NCBI GenBank assembly: GCA_947646655.1 | Contig: CANSHI010000002.1 | Span: forward strand, 83,123 to 147,122 | DNA from: an uncultured bacterium | Lineage (GTDB): Bacteria > Bacillota_I > Bacilli_A > RF39 > UBA660 | Reading direction: 5' to 3' | Length of the DNA: 64,000 nt | Shown here: positions 32,299 to 40,459 of the stretch, piece after piece | Layout: each line of letters begins with the position of its first letter | Position numbering within the stretch: position 1 is the stretch's first letter | Notes under the pieces: generated by a model | What the model was told of the DNA's origin: nothing | What the model saw: the letters and a program-made list of their open reading frames with translations, nothing else | Databases searched by the model: none | Translations under genes and position numbers: made by a program

Positions 32299-32974
32299 AT
32301 AAACGTCTAGATTTTTGTTCTTTTGTTTTGTTTTCTAGTGGCGAATTTAAATTTTCTGATATTGGAAAATGATAATCACCGTCGGTGCAGGTATAAAATG
32401 TAGGATCAGGTGTATGTTTTTCTTCAGTTTTGTGAAAGCCGCAAGTTAAACATATATTAGTTTCAGGATCAAAATCGTGTTCTTCTCTATGTGTAGGAAT
32501 TACAGTTGGTCCTGGAGTAGGCTTTACAGATGGTGCTGGAGTTACAGTTGGTTCTGGCATCGGAGTTGGTTTAGGAATAGGCTCTGATATTGGTAATGGA
32601 AATTCAGATGTATCCGTCTTTGTATGTTTTGTTGCTTCAACAGTTTTGTGATAACCACAAATTAAACATATGCCAGTTTCAGGATCAAAATCGTGCTTTT
32701 GTATAGTAAATTTAGTTGGTTCTGGGTTTACAGTTGGTTTTGGAGTCGGAGTTGGTGGTGTAATTTCAGGTTTAGAAACAAGATCGGATTCCTGATATTT
32801 GTCGTTTTTAAGTTGATTCAATTTTCTTTTTATATCTTTAATATTAGAAATAATTTGGACCATTCCTGATGCCCATTCATCTGATCCATAAGCATCTCCA
32901 GCGTTTTCTATATTTAATTTTTCTAATAAATCATTATATCTTTTTAATTCTTTTTTTAATTCTTCTATATTCAT
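32297..32974 (-). CDS. Proline-rich protein with two Cys/His knuckles
   Basis: I cannot name this 225-aa protein. Residues 1-60 look like a helical hairpin or coiled coil (MNIEELKKELKRYNDLLEKL). Then come two copies of a 16-residue motif, HDFDPETGICLICGYH near residue 93 and HDFDPETNICLTCGFH near residue 166, each with His-x9-Cys-x2-Cys-x2-His spacing that could hold one zinc. Pro/Thr-rich linkers (TPPTPTPKPTVNPEP and TPAPSVKPTPGPT) precede both. It has no signal peptide, which is unusual for such linkers. GAAGGAAAA precedes the ATG. A scaffold or adaptor role is only a guess. Confidence 0.65.
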   Translation of the reverse strand: MNIEELKKELKRYNDLLEKLNIENAGDAYGSDEWASGMVQIISNIKDIKRKLNQLKNDKYQESDLVSKPEITPPTPTPKPTVNPEPTKFTIQKHDFDPETGICLICGYHKTVEATKHTKTDTSEFPLPISEPIPKPTPMPEPTVTPAPSVKPTPGPTVIPTHREEHDFDPETNICLTCGFHKTEEKHTPDPTFYTCTDGDYHFPISENLNSPLENKTKEQKSRRL

Positions 32975-33090
32975 TTAATTTTCCTTCTTTCAACAATATT
33001 ATATCATTATATGTATGATTTTACTAGAAATTTTTAATTATTTATGTCAATAGATTTTTAGCTTTGATATATTTATTTCCTGCTTTAATA

Positions 33091-33119
33091 TTTACAACAT
33101 AATTTTAATTTGATATAAT
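33091..33119 (+). promoter_or_regulatory. Promoter of ychF
   Basis: TTTACA (33091-33096), a 17-bp spacer and TATAAT (33114-33119) with TGA ahead of it. A related sequence is at 38974-39002. Confidence 0.75.
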
Positions 33120-33140
33120 ATCGTTCGAAGGTGATTTTTT

Positions 33141-34241
33141 ATGTCTTTGAAAGCGGGAATAGTTGGTCTTCCAAATGTAGGTAAAAGTACACTTTTTAAT
33201 GCCATTACAAAAAAACATATTTTAGCTGCAAACTATCCTTTTGCTACAATTGAGCCTAATGTTGGTGTTGTAATCGTGCCAGATGAAAGACTGGATAATT
33301 TGAATGTGTTATATCATCCAAAAAGTCTTGTTCCTACTTCTTTTGAATTTACGGATATAGCGGGTTTAGTAAAGGGAGCATCTAAAGGTGAAGGACTTGG
33401 TAACAAATTTTTATCACATATTAGAGAAGTGGATGCTATTGTAAACGTTGTAAGGTGTTTTGAGAATGCTGAAATTACTCACGTTGAGGGAAAAATTGAC
33501 CCAATTAGAGACATAGAAATTATTAAAACTGAACTTATTTTAGCTGATTTAGAAACAATTGATGGAAGAATCCAACGTATTGGTAAAAAAATGGATATGG
33601 CTAAAGAAAAAAAAGAAAAGCTGGAAGCAGAAACTTTAAAAAAGACTAAAGAATTATTAGAAAACGGTATAGCGCTTCGGTTAGGAAATTTAAATGAGGA
33701 TGAACTGGAAGTATTAAAACCTTTTAATTTATTAACAATTAAGCCTGTTATTTATGTTACGAATGTGAATGAAGACGATGCAGTAGTTGGGGACAACGAA
33801 TATACTAAAAAAGTAAAAGAACTTGCTGCTAATGAAAATGCTGGTGTTATTGTTATGAGTTGTCAAATTGAAAGTGAATTATCAGATTTAGATCATGAAG
33901 AAAAAAAAGCTTTTTTACAAGAGCTTGGTATTACAAACAGTGGTTTGGATAGGCTTATATTTCAAACTTATAGTTTATTAGGGCTTAGAACCTTTTTTAC
34001 TGCGGGTGAAAAGGAAGTCAAAGCTTGGACTTTTAAAAAGGGAATGAAGGCTCCTCAGTGTGCTGGAATTATACACAGTGATATCGAAAGAGGTTTTATA
34101 AGAGCAGAAATTATTAGTTACGAAGACATAGAGAGATATAAAACAGAGATAAAAGTAAAAGAAGCGGGAAGATTAAGAGTAGAAGGGAAGGAGTATGAAA
34201 TGGAAGATGGAGACATCTGCTATTTCAGGTTTAATGTGTAA
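33141..34241 (+). CDS. ychF: Redox-regulated ATPase YchF/OLA1
   Basis: YchF is a universally conserved P-loop protein that prefers ATP and associates with ribosomes. The N-terminus has the G1 loop GLPNVGKSTLFNAI and DIAGLVKGASKGEGLGNKF (G3 region); the nucleotide-specificity motif reads NVNE instead of NKxD, as in all YchF proteins. The C-terminal TGS-like domain contains TFFTAGEKEVKAWTF and GFIRAEI. The 366-aa length is typical. GAAGGTGAT gives the start. Three bases after its stop begins the membrane-anchored XRE gene. Its last 126 bases are duplicated at 39060-39185. Confidence 0.96.
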   Translation: MSLKAGIVGLPNVGKSTLFNAITKKHILAANYPFATIEPNVGVVIVPDERLDNLNVLYHPKSLVPTSFEFTDIAGLVKGASKGEGLGNKFLSHIREVDAIVNVVRCFENAEITHVEGKIDPIRDIEIIKTELILADLETIDGRIQRIGKKMDMAKEKKEKLEAETLKKTKELLENGIALRLGNLNEDELEVLKPFNLLTIKPVIYVTNVNEDDAVVGDNEYTKKVKELAANENAGVIVMSCQIESELSDLDHEEKKAFLQELGITNSGLDRLIFQTYSLLGLRTFFTAGEKEVKAWTFKKGMKAPQCAGIIHSDIERGFIRAEIISYEDIERYKTEIKVKEAGRLRVEGKEYEMEDGDICYFRFNV

Positions 34242-35459
34242 GTGATGAGTGACAAAAAGAAGAATGAAAAGGACACAAGTATAGTAAGAATAGCAAGACA
34301 GAAAAAAGATTTAGATCCAGTAGCGGTAGGAATGTTTATCGCGGAGAACAGAGGAAGGCACAATTTAACACAAGAAGAGTTAGCAAATAAAATATTCATA
34401 TCAAGAAAGACAATATCTAAGTGGGAAACAGGAAAAGGGTTACCTTCAATAGAATTGTTAAGACCATTGTGTGATGAATTAAATATAAGTTTATATGAAC
34501 TATTAATGGGCGAGTTCATAAGAATGGCCTCCGAAACCGAAGGTGGAATAACCAAGAGGATATTAAATAGTCCAAAGTTCAAAATATCGGTTATATTAGG
34601 AACAATTTTACTATTATTTATGATATTGTGTTATTTGATAGTACATTTAAATGATATAAAAGTGTATACAATAAATTATGAAGATAAGAATTTCACAATA
34701 GAGAATGGAATGATAGTATTTTCCAAGACAGATTGTTTTATAAACTTAGGTGATTTTCATACTGATTTACTAGAAAATCACAATTATTTATATGAATTTT
34801 ATAAAGGTACAGTAGACACAATGAAAGAAGAAGACTTACTATTAAAGTTTACTAATAGTAGTCTAGTATATTTTGAAAGTGAAAGTTGTAAGGAAATAGA
34901 GAAAAATCTAAAAGAACAAAGAAATGACTTTGCGATGAAAATAAGTTATGTAGATGAAAACGGAATGGATACATATTTTAAGATTGATTTATCGAAATCT
35001 ATAAAAAGAAGTTTTAAACTGAAGAATTTATATGGAAATAATAATAGTACAGATATAAAAGAAGAGGAAAAGGAAGCTAAACTAGAGGCTTTACATGGCT
35101 ATAAATATTTGACAGAATTAGAAGAAGAGGATAAAGCTTTAGATAGGATAAATGTTGCATTTTTATTTAATAAAACCCCTAGAGAATTAATAGAGGACTT
35201 TGATGGAAAAGTTGTAAGTTTTAATGAAGAAGATTATAAAATCATTTATGATACTAATTTAAATATATTGGAAATAAAAAATGAAATTACATCTTATAAA
35301 ATTAATTTTCGTTATAGAAGGATAGCATATAATCAAGATAAGTTGGTTTTTTTAACACTTGATGAAGATTATAATATAAATTTTAATGGGTCTACTACCT
35401 TATGTTTTAGTAATATTAAGAGTTTGTTTTCTTCCTTATATGATATGCTATGATGGGTA
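34116..35459 (+). repeat. 1,344-bp direct repeat, copy 1
   Basis: It covers the last 126 bases of ychF and the whole membrane-anchored XRE gene. It matches 39060-40403 at a constant offset of 4,944 bases; the only difference I found is G at 34166 versus A at 39110, inside the ychF part. Boundaries are sharp on both sides. Confidence 0.92.
34245..35453 (+). CDS. Membrane-anchored XRE-family regulator, copy 1
   Basis: A 402-aa protein with a helix-turn-helix of the XRE type (about residues 28-85, NLTQEELANKIFISRKTISKWE), one transmembrane helix (about 115-137, ISVILGTILLLFMILCYLIV) and about 260 predicted extracellular residues of unknown fold. The outer part has regions resembling the smaller relative at 5186 (KISYVDENG versus IKYIDENYE). 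A one-component envelope sensor is likely; signal and targets are unknown. It starts at the ATG three bases after the ychF stop, with only AGGTTT as ribosome-binding site, so it probably depends on coupling to ychF. The protein is identical to the copy at 39189. Confidence 0.8.
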   Translation: MSDKKKNEKDTSIVRIARQKKDLDPVAVGMFIAENRGRHNLTQEELANKIFISRKTISKWETGKGLPSIELLRPLCDELNISLYELLMGEFIRMASETEGGITKRILNSPKFKISVILGTILLLFMILCYLIVHLNDIKVYTINYEDKNFTIENGMIVFSKTDCFINLGDFHTDLLENHNYLYEFYKGTVDTMKEEDLLLKFTNSSLVYFESESCKEIEKNLKEQRNDFAMKISYVDENGMDTYFKIDLSKSIKRSFKLKNLYGNNNSTDIKEEEKEAKLEALHGYKYLTELEEEDKALDRINVAFLFNKTPRELIEDFDGKVVSFNEEDYKIIYDTNLNILEIKNEITSYKINFRYRRIAYNQDKLVFLTLDEDYNINFNGSTTLCFSNIKSLFSSLYDML

Positions 35460-35492
35460 TTTTCATATTTTAGTGCATATTATTATTATGTA

Positions 35493-35521
35493 TTTACTTT
35501 TTTAATATTAGACTATATAAT
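35493..35521 (+). promoter_or_regulatory. Promoter of lgt
   Basis: TTTACT (35493-35498), a 17-bp spacer and TATAAT (35516-35521). It likely drives lgt through sigH. Confidence 0.65.
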
Positions 35522-35538
35522 GAGTGTGGTGATTAAAT

Positions 35539-36375
35539 ATGGAGTCGGTAGATTTTAGTAAATGTGGTAATACAATGAATCCTGTAGCTTTTGAAGTGTT
35601 TGGATTTGAAATAAGATGGTATTCTTTACTTATTTTGATAGGAGTTTTATACTCATTTTTTGCTATTATGAGAGAAGCAAAAAAATTTAAAATTTCTACA
35701 GATTTTATTTTTAATATGTTTTTTTGGACGATCATTATTGGAATAATAGGTGCTAGGCTATACTTTGTCATTTTTAATTGGAGTTGGTTTGGATCCCATT
35801 TAAATGAAATTTGGCAAATATGGAGAGGCGGTCTTGCAATTCATGGAGGAATAATTTTTGGCTTGATAACTATAAATATTTATTGTAGAAAATATAATAT
35901 GAAAACTCTTAAAATATTAGATATGATAGCAGTTCCACTTATTTTAGCTCAAGCTATAGGCCGTTGGGGCAATTTCTTTAATAGTGAGGCTTGTGGTCCA
36001 GCAACTACTTTAAATCATTTAAACAGTCTCCATATACCAACTTTTATAATTAATGGAATGCAAGGTAATGGGGTTTATTATACACCAACATTTTATTATG
36101 AATCTTTATGGTGTTTATTAGGTTTTATTATTCTAATGATTGCAAAAAGGTTTAAATTTATTAAAGTGGGGCAACTTACTAGTATATATTTAATTTGGTA
36201 TAGTATGGGAAGATTTTTTATTGAGTCGGCTCGAACAGATTCATTAACTTTATTAGGATTTAAAGTGGCTCAACTTGTGTCTTTAATAATGATAGGTGTT
36301 GGAGTTGTAATATTTATTTTATGTTTGAGAAAAAGTAAGTTTGAAGATTTATATAATGATGATAAAGTTAAATAG
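35539..36375 (+). CDS. lgt: Prolipoprotein diacylglyceryl transferase
   Basis: Lgt attaches diacylglycerol from phosphatidylglycerol to the lipobox Cys of lipoproteins, the first step of lipoprotein maturation, in the membrane. The 278-aa protein has about seven transmembrane helices, a GGLAIHGG motif near residue 97 and the family signature GRWGNFFNSEACG near residue 141-153 with the essential Arg, Asn and Glu. GGTGAT precedes the ATG. It heads an apparent operon with trxB (11-nt gap, AGGAGG), then mrnC, rlmB and sigH. lgt and trxB are neighbours in several Firmicutes. Confidence 0.95.
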   Translation: MESVDFSKCGNTMNPVAFEVFGFEIRWYSLLILIGVLYSFFAIMREAKKFKISTDFIFNMFFWTIIIGIIGARLYFVIFNWSWFGSHLNEIWQIWRGGLAIHGGIIFGLITINIYCRKYNMKTLKILDMIAVPLILAQAIGRWGNFFNSEACGPATTLNHLNSLHIPTFIINGMQGNGVYYTPTFYYESLWCLLGFIILMIAKRFKFIKVGQLTSIYLIWYSMGRFFIESARTDSLTLLGFKVAQLVSLIMIGVGVVIFILCLRKSKFEDLYNDDKVK

Positions 36376-36386
36376 GAGGAAATTAA

Positions 36387-37286
36387 ATGGTTAAAGATTT
36401 AGTTATAATTGGTTTAGGCCCAGCAGGTATAGCTGCTAGCATATATGCAAAAAGAAGCGGATTGGATATTTTAGTTTTTGAGAGCAAAATGCCAGGTGGA
36501 CTTTTAAATTATACTAATGTCGTAAATAATTATCCAGGATTTATAAATATAACTGGTCCAGATTTAGCAACGAAAATGTTTGAACATTTTAGTACATTTA
36601 ATATAGAATATAAAAGTGAAGATGTAACAAAAATAGAGGATGGTAAAATTAAAACTGTTTATACACAAAAGGGTGAATATAAGTGTAAAAATATAATAAT
36701 TGCTACTGGGCGCAGTAGACGAAGTTTAAATCTCGAAGGTGAAAGTGATCTTGTAGGTAAAGGAATAAGCTATTGTGCTTTATGTGATGGACATTTTTAC
36801 AAAGATAAGAATGTTGCAGTAGTAGGAGCCGGAGATTCGAGTTTAGAAGAATCTTTATATTTAGCGAAGATTGCTAAAAATGTTACAATTATTGTTAGAG
36901 GAAAATCTTTGGCTGGTAATAAATCTTTAGTAGATGAAGTCAACAAAACGGAAAATATAGAAGTGCTTTTTAATAAAAATGTAAGAGAACTGATAACAGA
37001 TAATGGAAAATTATCAGGATTAAAATTAGATGATGGAAATGATATTTCAGTAAACGGGCTTTTTGTTTATATCGGATTTGATCCTATCATTCCTTTTGCA
37101 GATAGGCTTGCATTTAATAATGATAAAGGTTATTTAATAGTCGATAAAAACTTTGAGACAAGTGTTGAAGGCATATATGCTGTGGGGGATATTATTAAAA
37201 AGGACTTATATCAAATAGTGTCAGCTACTTTTGAAGGCGCTAGTGCTGCAAATGCGGTTGTTAGAAAATTGACAACTAAAGATTAG
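36387..37286 (+). CDS. trxB: Thioredoxin reductase (NADPH)
   Basis: TrxB reduces thioredoxin with NADPH through FAD and a redox disulfide. The FAD-binding GLGPAGIAA is at the N-terminus, the redox-active CALC is at residues 130-133, the NADPH-binding GAGDSSLEE follows, and GIYAVGDI near the C-terminus closes the FAD site. At 299 aa it is slightly shorter than average but complete. AGGAGGAAA precedes the ATG. Its stop is 33 bases before mrnC in the same operon. Confidence 0.94.
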   Translation: MVKDLVIIGLGPAGIAASIYAKRSGLDILVFESKMPGGLLNYTNVVNNYPGFINITGPDLATKMFEHFSTFNIEYKSEDVTKIEDGKIKTVYTQKGEYKCKNIIIATGRSRRSLNLEGESDLVGKGISYCALCDGHFYKDKNVAVVGAGDSSLEESLYLAKIAKNVTIIVRGKSLAGNKSLVDEVNKTENIEVLFNKNVRELITDNGKLSGLKLDDGNDISVNGLFVYIGFDPIIPFADRLAFNNDKGYLIVDKNFETSVEGIYAVGDIIKKDLYQIVSATFEGASAANAVVRKLTTKD

Positions 37287-37319
37287 TCTGTTAGAATAGC
37301 TTTTGTGTTGGAGGTACTT

Positions 37320-37670
37320 ATGAACAATTTAGTAATGGCTTACCTTGGGGATGCAGTTTATGAATTATATGTCAGAAATTATTTGATAAATAAAGGCATA
37401 TGTAAGGTTAAAGATCTTCAAAAGGAAGCTGTTAAATATGTAAGTGCACAAGCTCAAGCTGATATACTAAACCGCTTAATAGATATAAATTTTTTATCAG
37501 AATCTGAAATCGATGTTATTAAAAGGGGTAGAAATGCACATAGTCATCAGAACAAGAGCACTGATATAATTACTTATAAAAAGTCCACAGGTTTTGAATG
37601 TTTAATAGGTTATTTATATAAAGAAGATCGGTTCAGGCTTGAAGAAGTTATGGAAGAGGTGTTAAAGTGA
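37320..37670 (+). CDS. mrnC: Mini-ribonuclease III
   Basis: Mini-III is a dsRNA-binding-domain-free RNase III that trims 23S rRNA ends. The short (116-aa) protein carries the RNase III signature as YLGDAVYELYVRNYL near the start, with the catalytic Glu/Asp, and GFECLIGYLY near the end. I take the ATG at 37320 with GGAGGT seven bases upstream, not the in-frame TTG at 37305 that overlaps this site. It overlaps rlmB by 4 nt (GTGA). mrnC-rlmB-sigH order matches B. subtilis, where a small nuclease gene lies between the last two. Confidence 0.92.
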   Translation: MNNLVMAYLGDAVYELYVRNYLINKGICKVKDLQKEAVKYVSAQAQADILNRLIDINFLSESEIDVIKRGRNAHSHQNKSTDIITYKKSTGFECLIGYLYKEDRFRLEEVMEEVLK

Positions 37671-38350
37671 AAGTTTTTGGTAAAAATGTTTTTAATGAAT
37701 TGAAAAGTAATTGTGGACAAATTAAAAAGGTGTATTTAAGCTCTTCTTTTAAAGATAAGGAAATTATTAGTTTTATTCAAAAAAATAAAATACCATATGT
37801 GACAGTTGAAAAAAAGAAGTTCGATCTAATGGTGGAGGGCAATACTCAGGGTATTATTTTAGATGTTAAGGATTTTGAATGTAAGGATATTAAAGAACTT
37901 GATTTAAATCAAAAAAAAATTGTTATATTAGATCACTTAGAAGATCCACATAATTTTGGCGCTATAATTAGAACTTGTGAAGCAATAGGTGTCAAATCAA
38001 TTATTATTCCTCGAGACAGAAGTGTTGGCGTTAGTCCTACAGTAGTTAAAACTAGTACTGGTGCTTTAGAATACGTCGATATTTTTGAAGTAGCAAATTT
38101 AAAAAATACTATAGAATTTTTGAAAAAAAATAATTACTTTGTTTATGGGGCGGAAGCCGACGGAGTAGAATATGATAAGGTAGATTATAGTGACAAAATG
38201 GTGCTTGTAATCGGTAGTGAAGGTCATGGACTTACGAGAATAGTGAGAGATGCGTGTGATGAAATTATAAGTATACCTATGATAGGTCATGTAAATAGTT
38301 TAAATGCTAGTGTTTCGTTTGGAGTGTTGATATATGGGATTAAAAACTAA
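37667..38350 (+). CDS. rlmB: 23S rRNA 2'-O-methyltransferase RlmB (TrmH/SpoU family)
   Basis: A knotted SPOUT methyltransferase that methylates a guanosine ribose in 23S rRNA (G2251 in E. coli numbering). The 227-aa protein has an N-terminal L30-like substrate-binding domain and then motif 1 LEDPHNFGAIIRTCEAIG, motif 2 VIGSEGHGL and motif 3 SLNASVSFGVLIY. The GTG start overlaps the mrnC stop. Its last 17 bases overlap sigH. Synteny with mrnC supports RlmB over other TrmH relatives. Confidence 0.92.
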   Translation: MKVFGKNVFNELKSNCGQIKKVYLSSSFKDKEIISFIQKNKIPYVTVEKKKFDLMVEGNTQGIILDVKDFECKDIKELDLNQKKIVILDHLEDPHNFGAIIRTCEAIGVKSIIIPRDRSVGVSPTVVKTSTGALEYVDIFEVANLKNTIEFLKKNNYFVYGAEADGVEYDKVDYSDKMVLVIGSEGHGLTRIVRDACDEIISIPMIGHVNSLNASVSFGVLIYGIKN

Positions 38351-38951
38351 CTTCGAGACAAATGATTCAAAACTAGTTTTATATGTTAGAGATGGCAATG
38401 AGGATGCGAAGGATCATTTATTTCAAAAATATAGTCCTTTAATTCATAAAGAAATTAATAGATTGAAGAAAAAGGCTTTTATATATGGAATAGAGTTTTC
38501 AGACTTAACTCAAGAGGCTATGGTTGGATTTAGTTTTGCAATTAATAGCTATGATGAAGAAGGGGATGTTAAGTTTATTACTTTTGCCACTACATGTATA
38601 AGAAGAAGATTAAAAAATTACATAGAAAAATTTGAAACAGTCAAAAATAAGAGTTATAGCAAGTCAATTTCACTAGATACAAATATTAATGAGAGGAATA
38701 CTATATTAGACCAATTAGAGGAATTTATTAGTAGTGAACCTTTAAGGAAAATTATAAATGATGAGACATTAGTGGAAGTATCAGGAAGCATTATGAAGAA
38801 GCTTAGCGAGAATGAAAGGTTAGTTTTGCAATATACGGTAGATGGAAAGTCTGTTAAAGAAATTGCTGATATTATGTCTATGAGTAATAAACAAATTTAT
38901 AATTTAATACACAGGGCGAGAAATAAAATTAAAGTGGGAGCTTGTGAGTAG
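38334..38951 (+). CDS. sigH: Sigma-70 family factor SigH
   Basis: A 205-aa alternative sigma factor; in spore formers SigH drives early stationary-phase and sporulation genes. Region 2 contains FSDLTQEAMVGFSFAINSYD followed by FITFATTCIRRRLKNYI; region 4 contains LSENERLVLQYTVDGKSVKEIADIM and a short recognition helix. It lies after mrnC and rlmB exactly as in B. subtilis, which makes SigH the best name. The ATG at 38334 has GGAGTG upstream inside rlmB (17-nt overlap). A weak GGGAG/CTCTC hairpin with seven T (38936-38964) may be its terminator. Confidence 0.85.
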   Translation: MGLKTNFETNDSKLVLYVRDGNEDAKDHLFQKYSPLIHKEINRLKKKAFIYGIEFSDLTQEAMVGFSFAINSYDEEGDVKFITFATTCIRRRLKNYIEKFETVKNKSYSKSISLDTNINERNTILDQLEEFISSEPLRKIINDETLVEVSGSIMKKLSENERLVLQYTVDGKSVKEIADIMSMSNKQIYNLIHRARNKIKVGACE

Positions 38952-38973
38952 CCTCTCTTTTTTTATTCAATTA

Positions 38974-39002
38974 TTTACAACTAAACTTTAATTTGATATA
39001 AT
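38974..39002 (+). promoter_or_regulatory. ychF-like promoter upstream of the second XRE copy
   Basis: TTTACA (38974-38979), a 17-bp spacer, TGA and TATAAT (38997-39002). A window of 43 bases here matches the ychF promoter region at about 37 positions, and TTCGAGGG continues the likeness. It could now drive the second XRE gene. Confidence 0.6.
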
Positions 39003-39059
39003 GTCTTTCGAGGGCTTTTTTTAATGTAATTATCTGTTGATAATTTATAAGTTTTCCAC

Positions 39060-40403
39060 AGTTACGAAGACATAGAGAGATATAAAACAGAGATAAAAGT
39101 AAAAGAAGCAGGAAGATTAAGAGTAGAAGGGAAGGAGTATGAAATGGAAGATGGAGACATCTGCTATTTCAGGTTTAATGTGTAAGTGATGAGTGACAAA
39201 AAGAAGAATGAAAAGGACACAAGTATAGTAAGAATAGCAAGACAGAAAAAAGATTTAGATCCAGTAGCGGTAGGAATGTTTATCGCGGAGAACAGAGGAA
39301 GGCACAATTTAACACAAGAAGAGTTAGCAAATAAAATATTCATATCAAGAAAGACAATATCTAAGTGGGAAACAGGAAAAGGGTTACCTTCAATAGAATT
39401 GTTAAGACCATTGTGTGATGAATTAAATATAAGTTTATATGAACTATTAATGGGCGAGTTCATAAGAATGGCCTCCGAAACCGAAGGTGGAATAACCAAG
39501 AGGATATTAAATAGTCCAAAGTTCAAAATATCGGTTATATTAGGAACAATTTTACTATTATTTATGATATTGTGTTATTTGATAGTACATTTAAATGATA
39601 TAAAAGTGTATACAATAAATTATGAAGATAAGAATTTCACAATAGAGAATGGAATGATAGTATTTTCCAAGACAGATTGTTTTATAAACTTAGGTGATTT
39701 TCATACTGATTTACTAGAAAATCACAATTATTTATATGAATTTTATAAAGGTACAGTAGACACAATGAAAGAAGAAGACTTACTATTAAAGTTTACTAAT
39801 AGTAGTCTAGTATATTTTGAAAGTGAAAGTTGTAAGGAAATAGAGAAAAATCTAAAAGAACAAAGAAATGACTTTGCGATGAAAATAAGTTATGTAGATG
39901 AAAACGGAATGGATACATATTTTAAGATTGATTTATCGAAATCTATAAAAAGAAGTTTTAAACTGAAGAATTTATATGGAAATAATAATAGTACAGATAT
40001 AAAAGAAGAGGAAAAGGAAGCTAAACTAGAGGCTTTACATGGCTATAAATATTTGACAGAATTAGAAGAAGAGGATAAAGCTTTAGATAGGATAAATGTT
40101 GCATTTTTATTTAATAAAACCCCTAGAGAATTAATAGAGGACTTTGATGGAAAAGTTGTAAGTTTTAATGAAGAAGATTATAAAATCATTTATGATACTA
40201 ATTTAAATATATTGGAAATAAAAAATGAAATTACATCTTATAAAATTAATTTTCGTTATAGAAGGATAGCATATAATCAAGATAAGTTGGTTTTTTTAAC
40301 ACTTGATGAAGATTATAATATAAATTTTAATGGGTCTACTACCTTATGTTTTAGTAATATTAAGAGTTTGTTTTCTTCCTTATATGATATGCTATGATGG
40401 GTA
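39060..40403 (+). repeat. 1,344-bp direct repeat, copy 2
   Basis: See 34116-35459. Here the ychF tail (39060-39185) has no upstream ychF body, so it is an untranslated relic, while the XRE gene is complete. Confidence 0.92.
39189..40397 (+). CDS. Membrane-anchored XRE-family regulator, copy 2
   Basis: This 402-aa protein is identical to the one at 34245-35453: XRE helix-turn-helix (about residues 28-85), one transmembrane helix (about 115-137) and a long extracellular part. The difference is context. There is no translated ychF before it, only the duplicated last 126 bases, so its ATG lacks translational coupling and has only a weak ribosome-binding site (AGGTTT). Expression would come from the ychF-like promoter at 38974-39002. 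The next gene encodes a secreted protein that it might regulate. Recent duplication or gene conversion explains the identity. Confidence 0.8.
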   Translation: MSDKKKNEKDTSIVRIARQKKDLDPVAVGMFIAENRGRHNLTQEELANKIFISRKTISKWETGKGLPSIELLRPLCDELNISLYELLMGEFIRMASETEGGITKRILNSPKFKISVILGTILLLFMILCYLIVHLNDIKVYTINYEDKNFTIENGMIVFSKTDCFINLGDFHTDLLENHNYLYEFYKGTVDTMKEEDLLLKFTNSSLVYFESESCKEIEKNLKEQRNDFAMKISYVDENGMDTYFKIDLSKSIKRSFKLKNLYGNNNSTDIKEEEKEAKLEALHGYKYLTELEEEDKALDRINVAFLFNKTPRELIEDFDGKVVSFNEEDYKIIYDTNLNILEIKNEITSYKINFRYRRIAYNQDKLVFLTLDEDYNINFNGSTTLCFSNIKSLFSSLYDML

Positions 40404-40459
40404 GCGTGAAAAATAACCAAGTAGTGATATCGTATTCCTAGAAAGGAGAAAAAATCATT

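Noticed and set aside
34220..34582. Antisense open frame opposite the XRE gene (also at 39164-39526)
   Set aside because: It is the reverse shadow of a well-supported gene, has no ribosome-binding site and no recognisable domain; it appears twice only because the region is duplicated.
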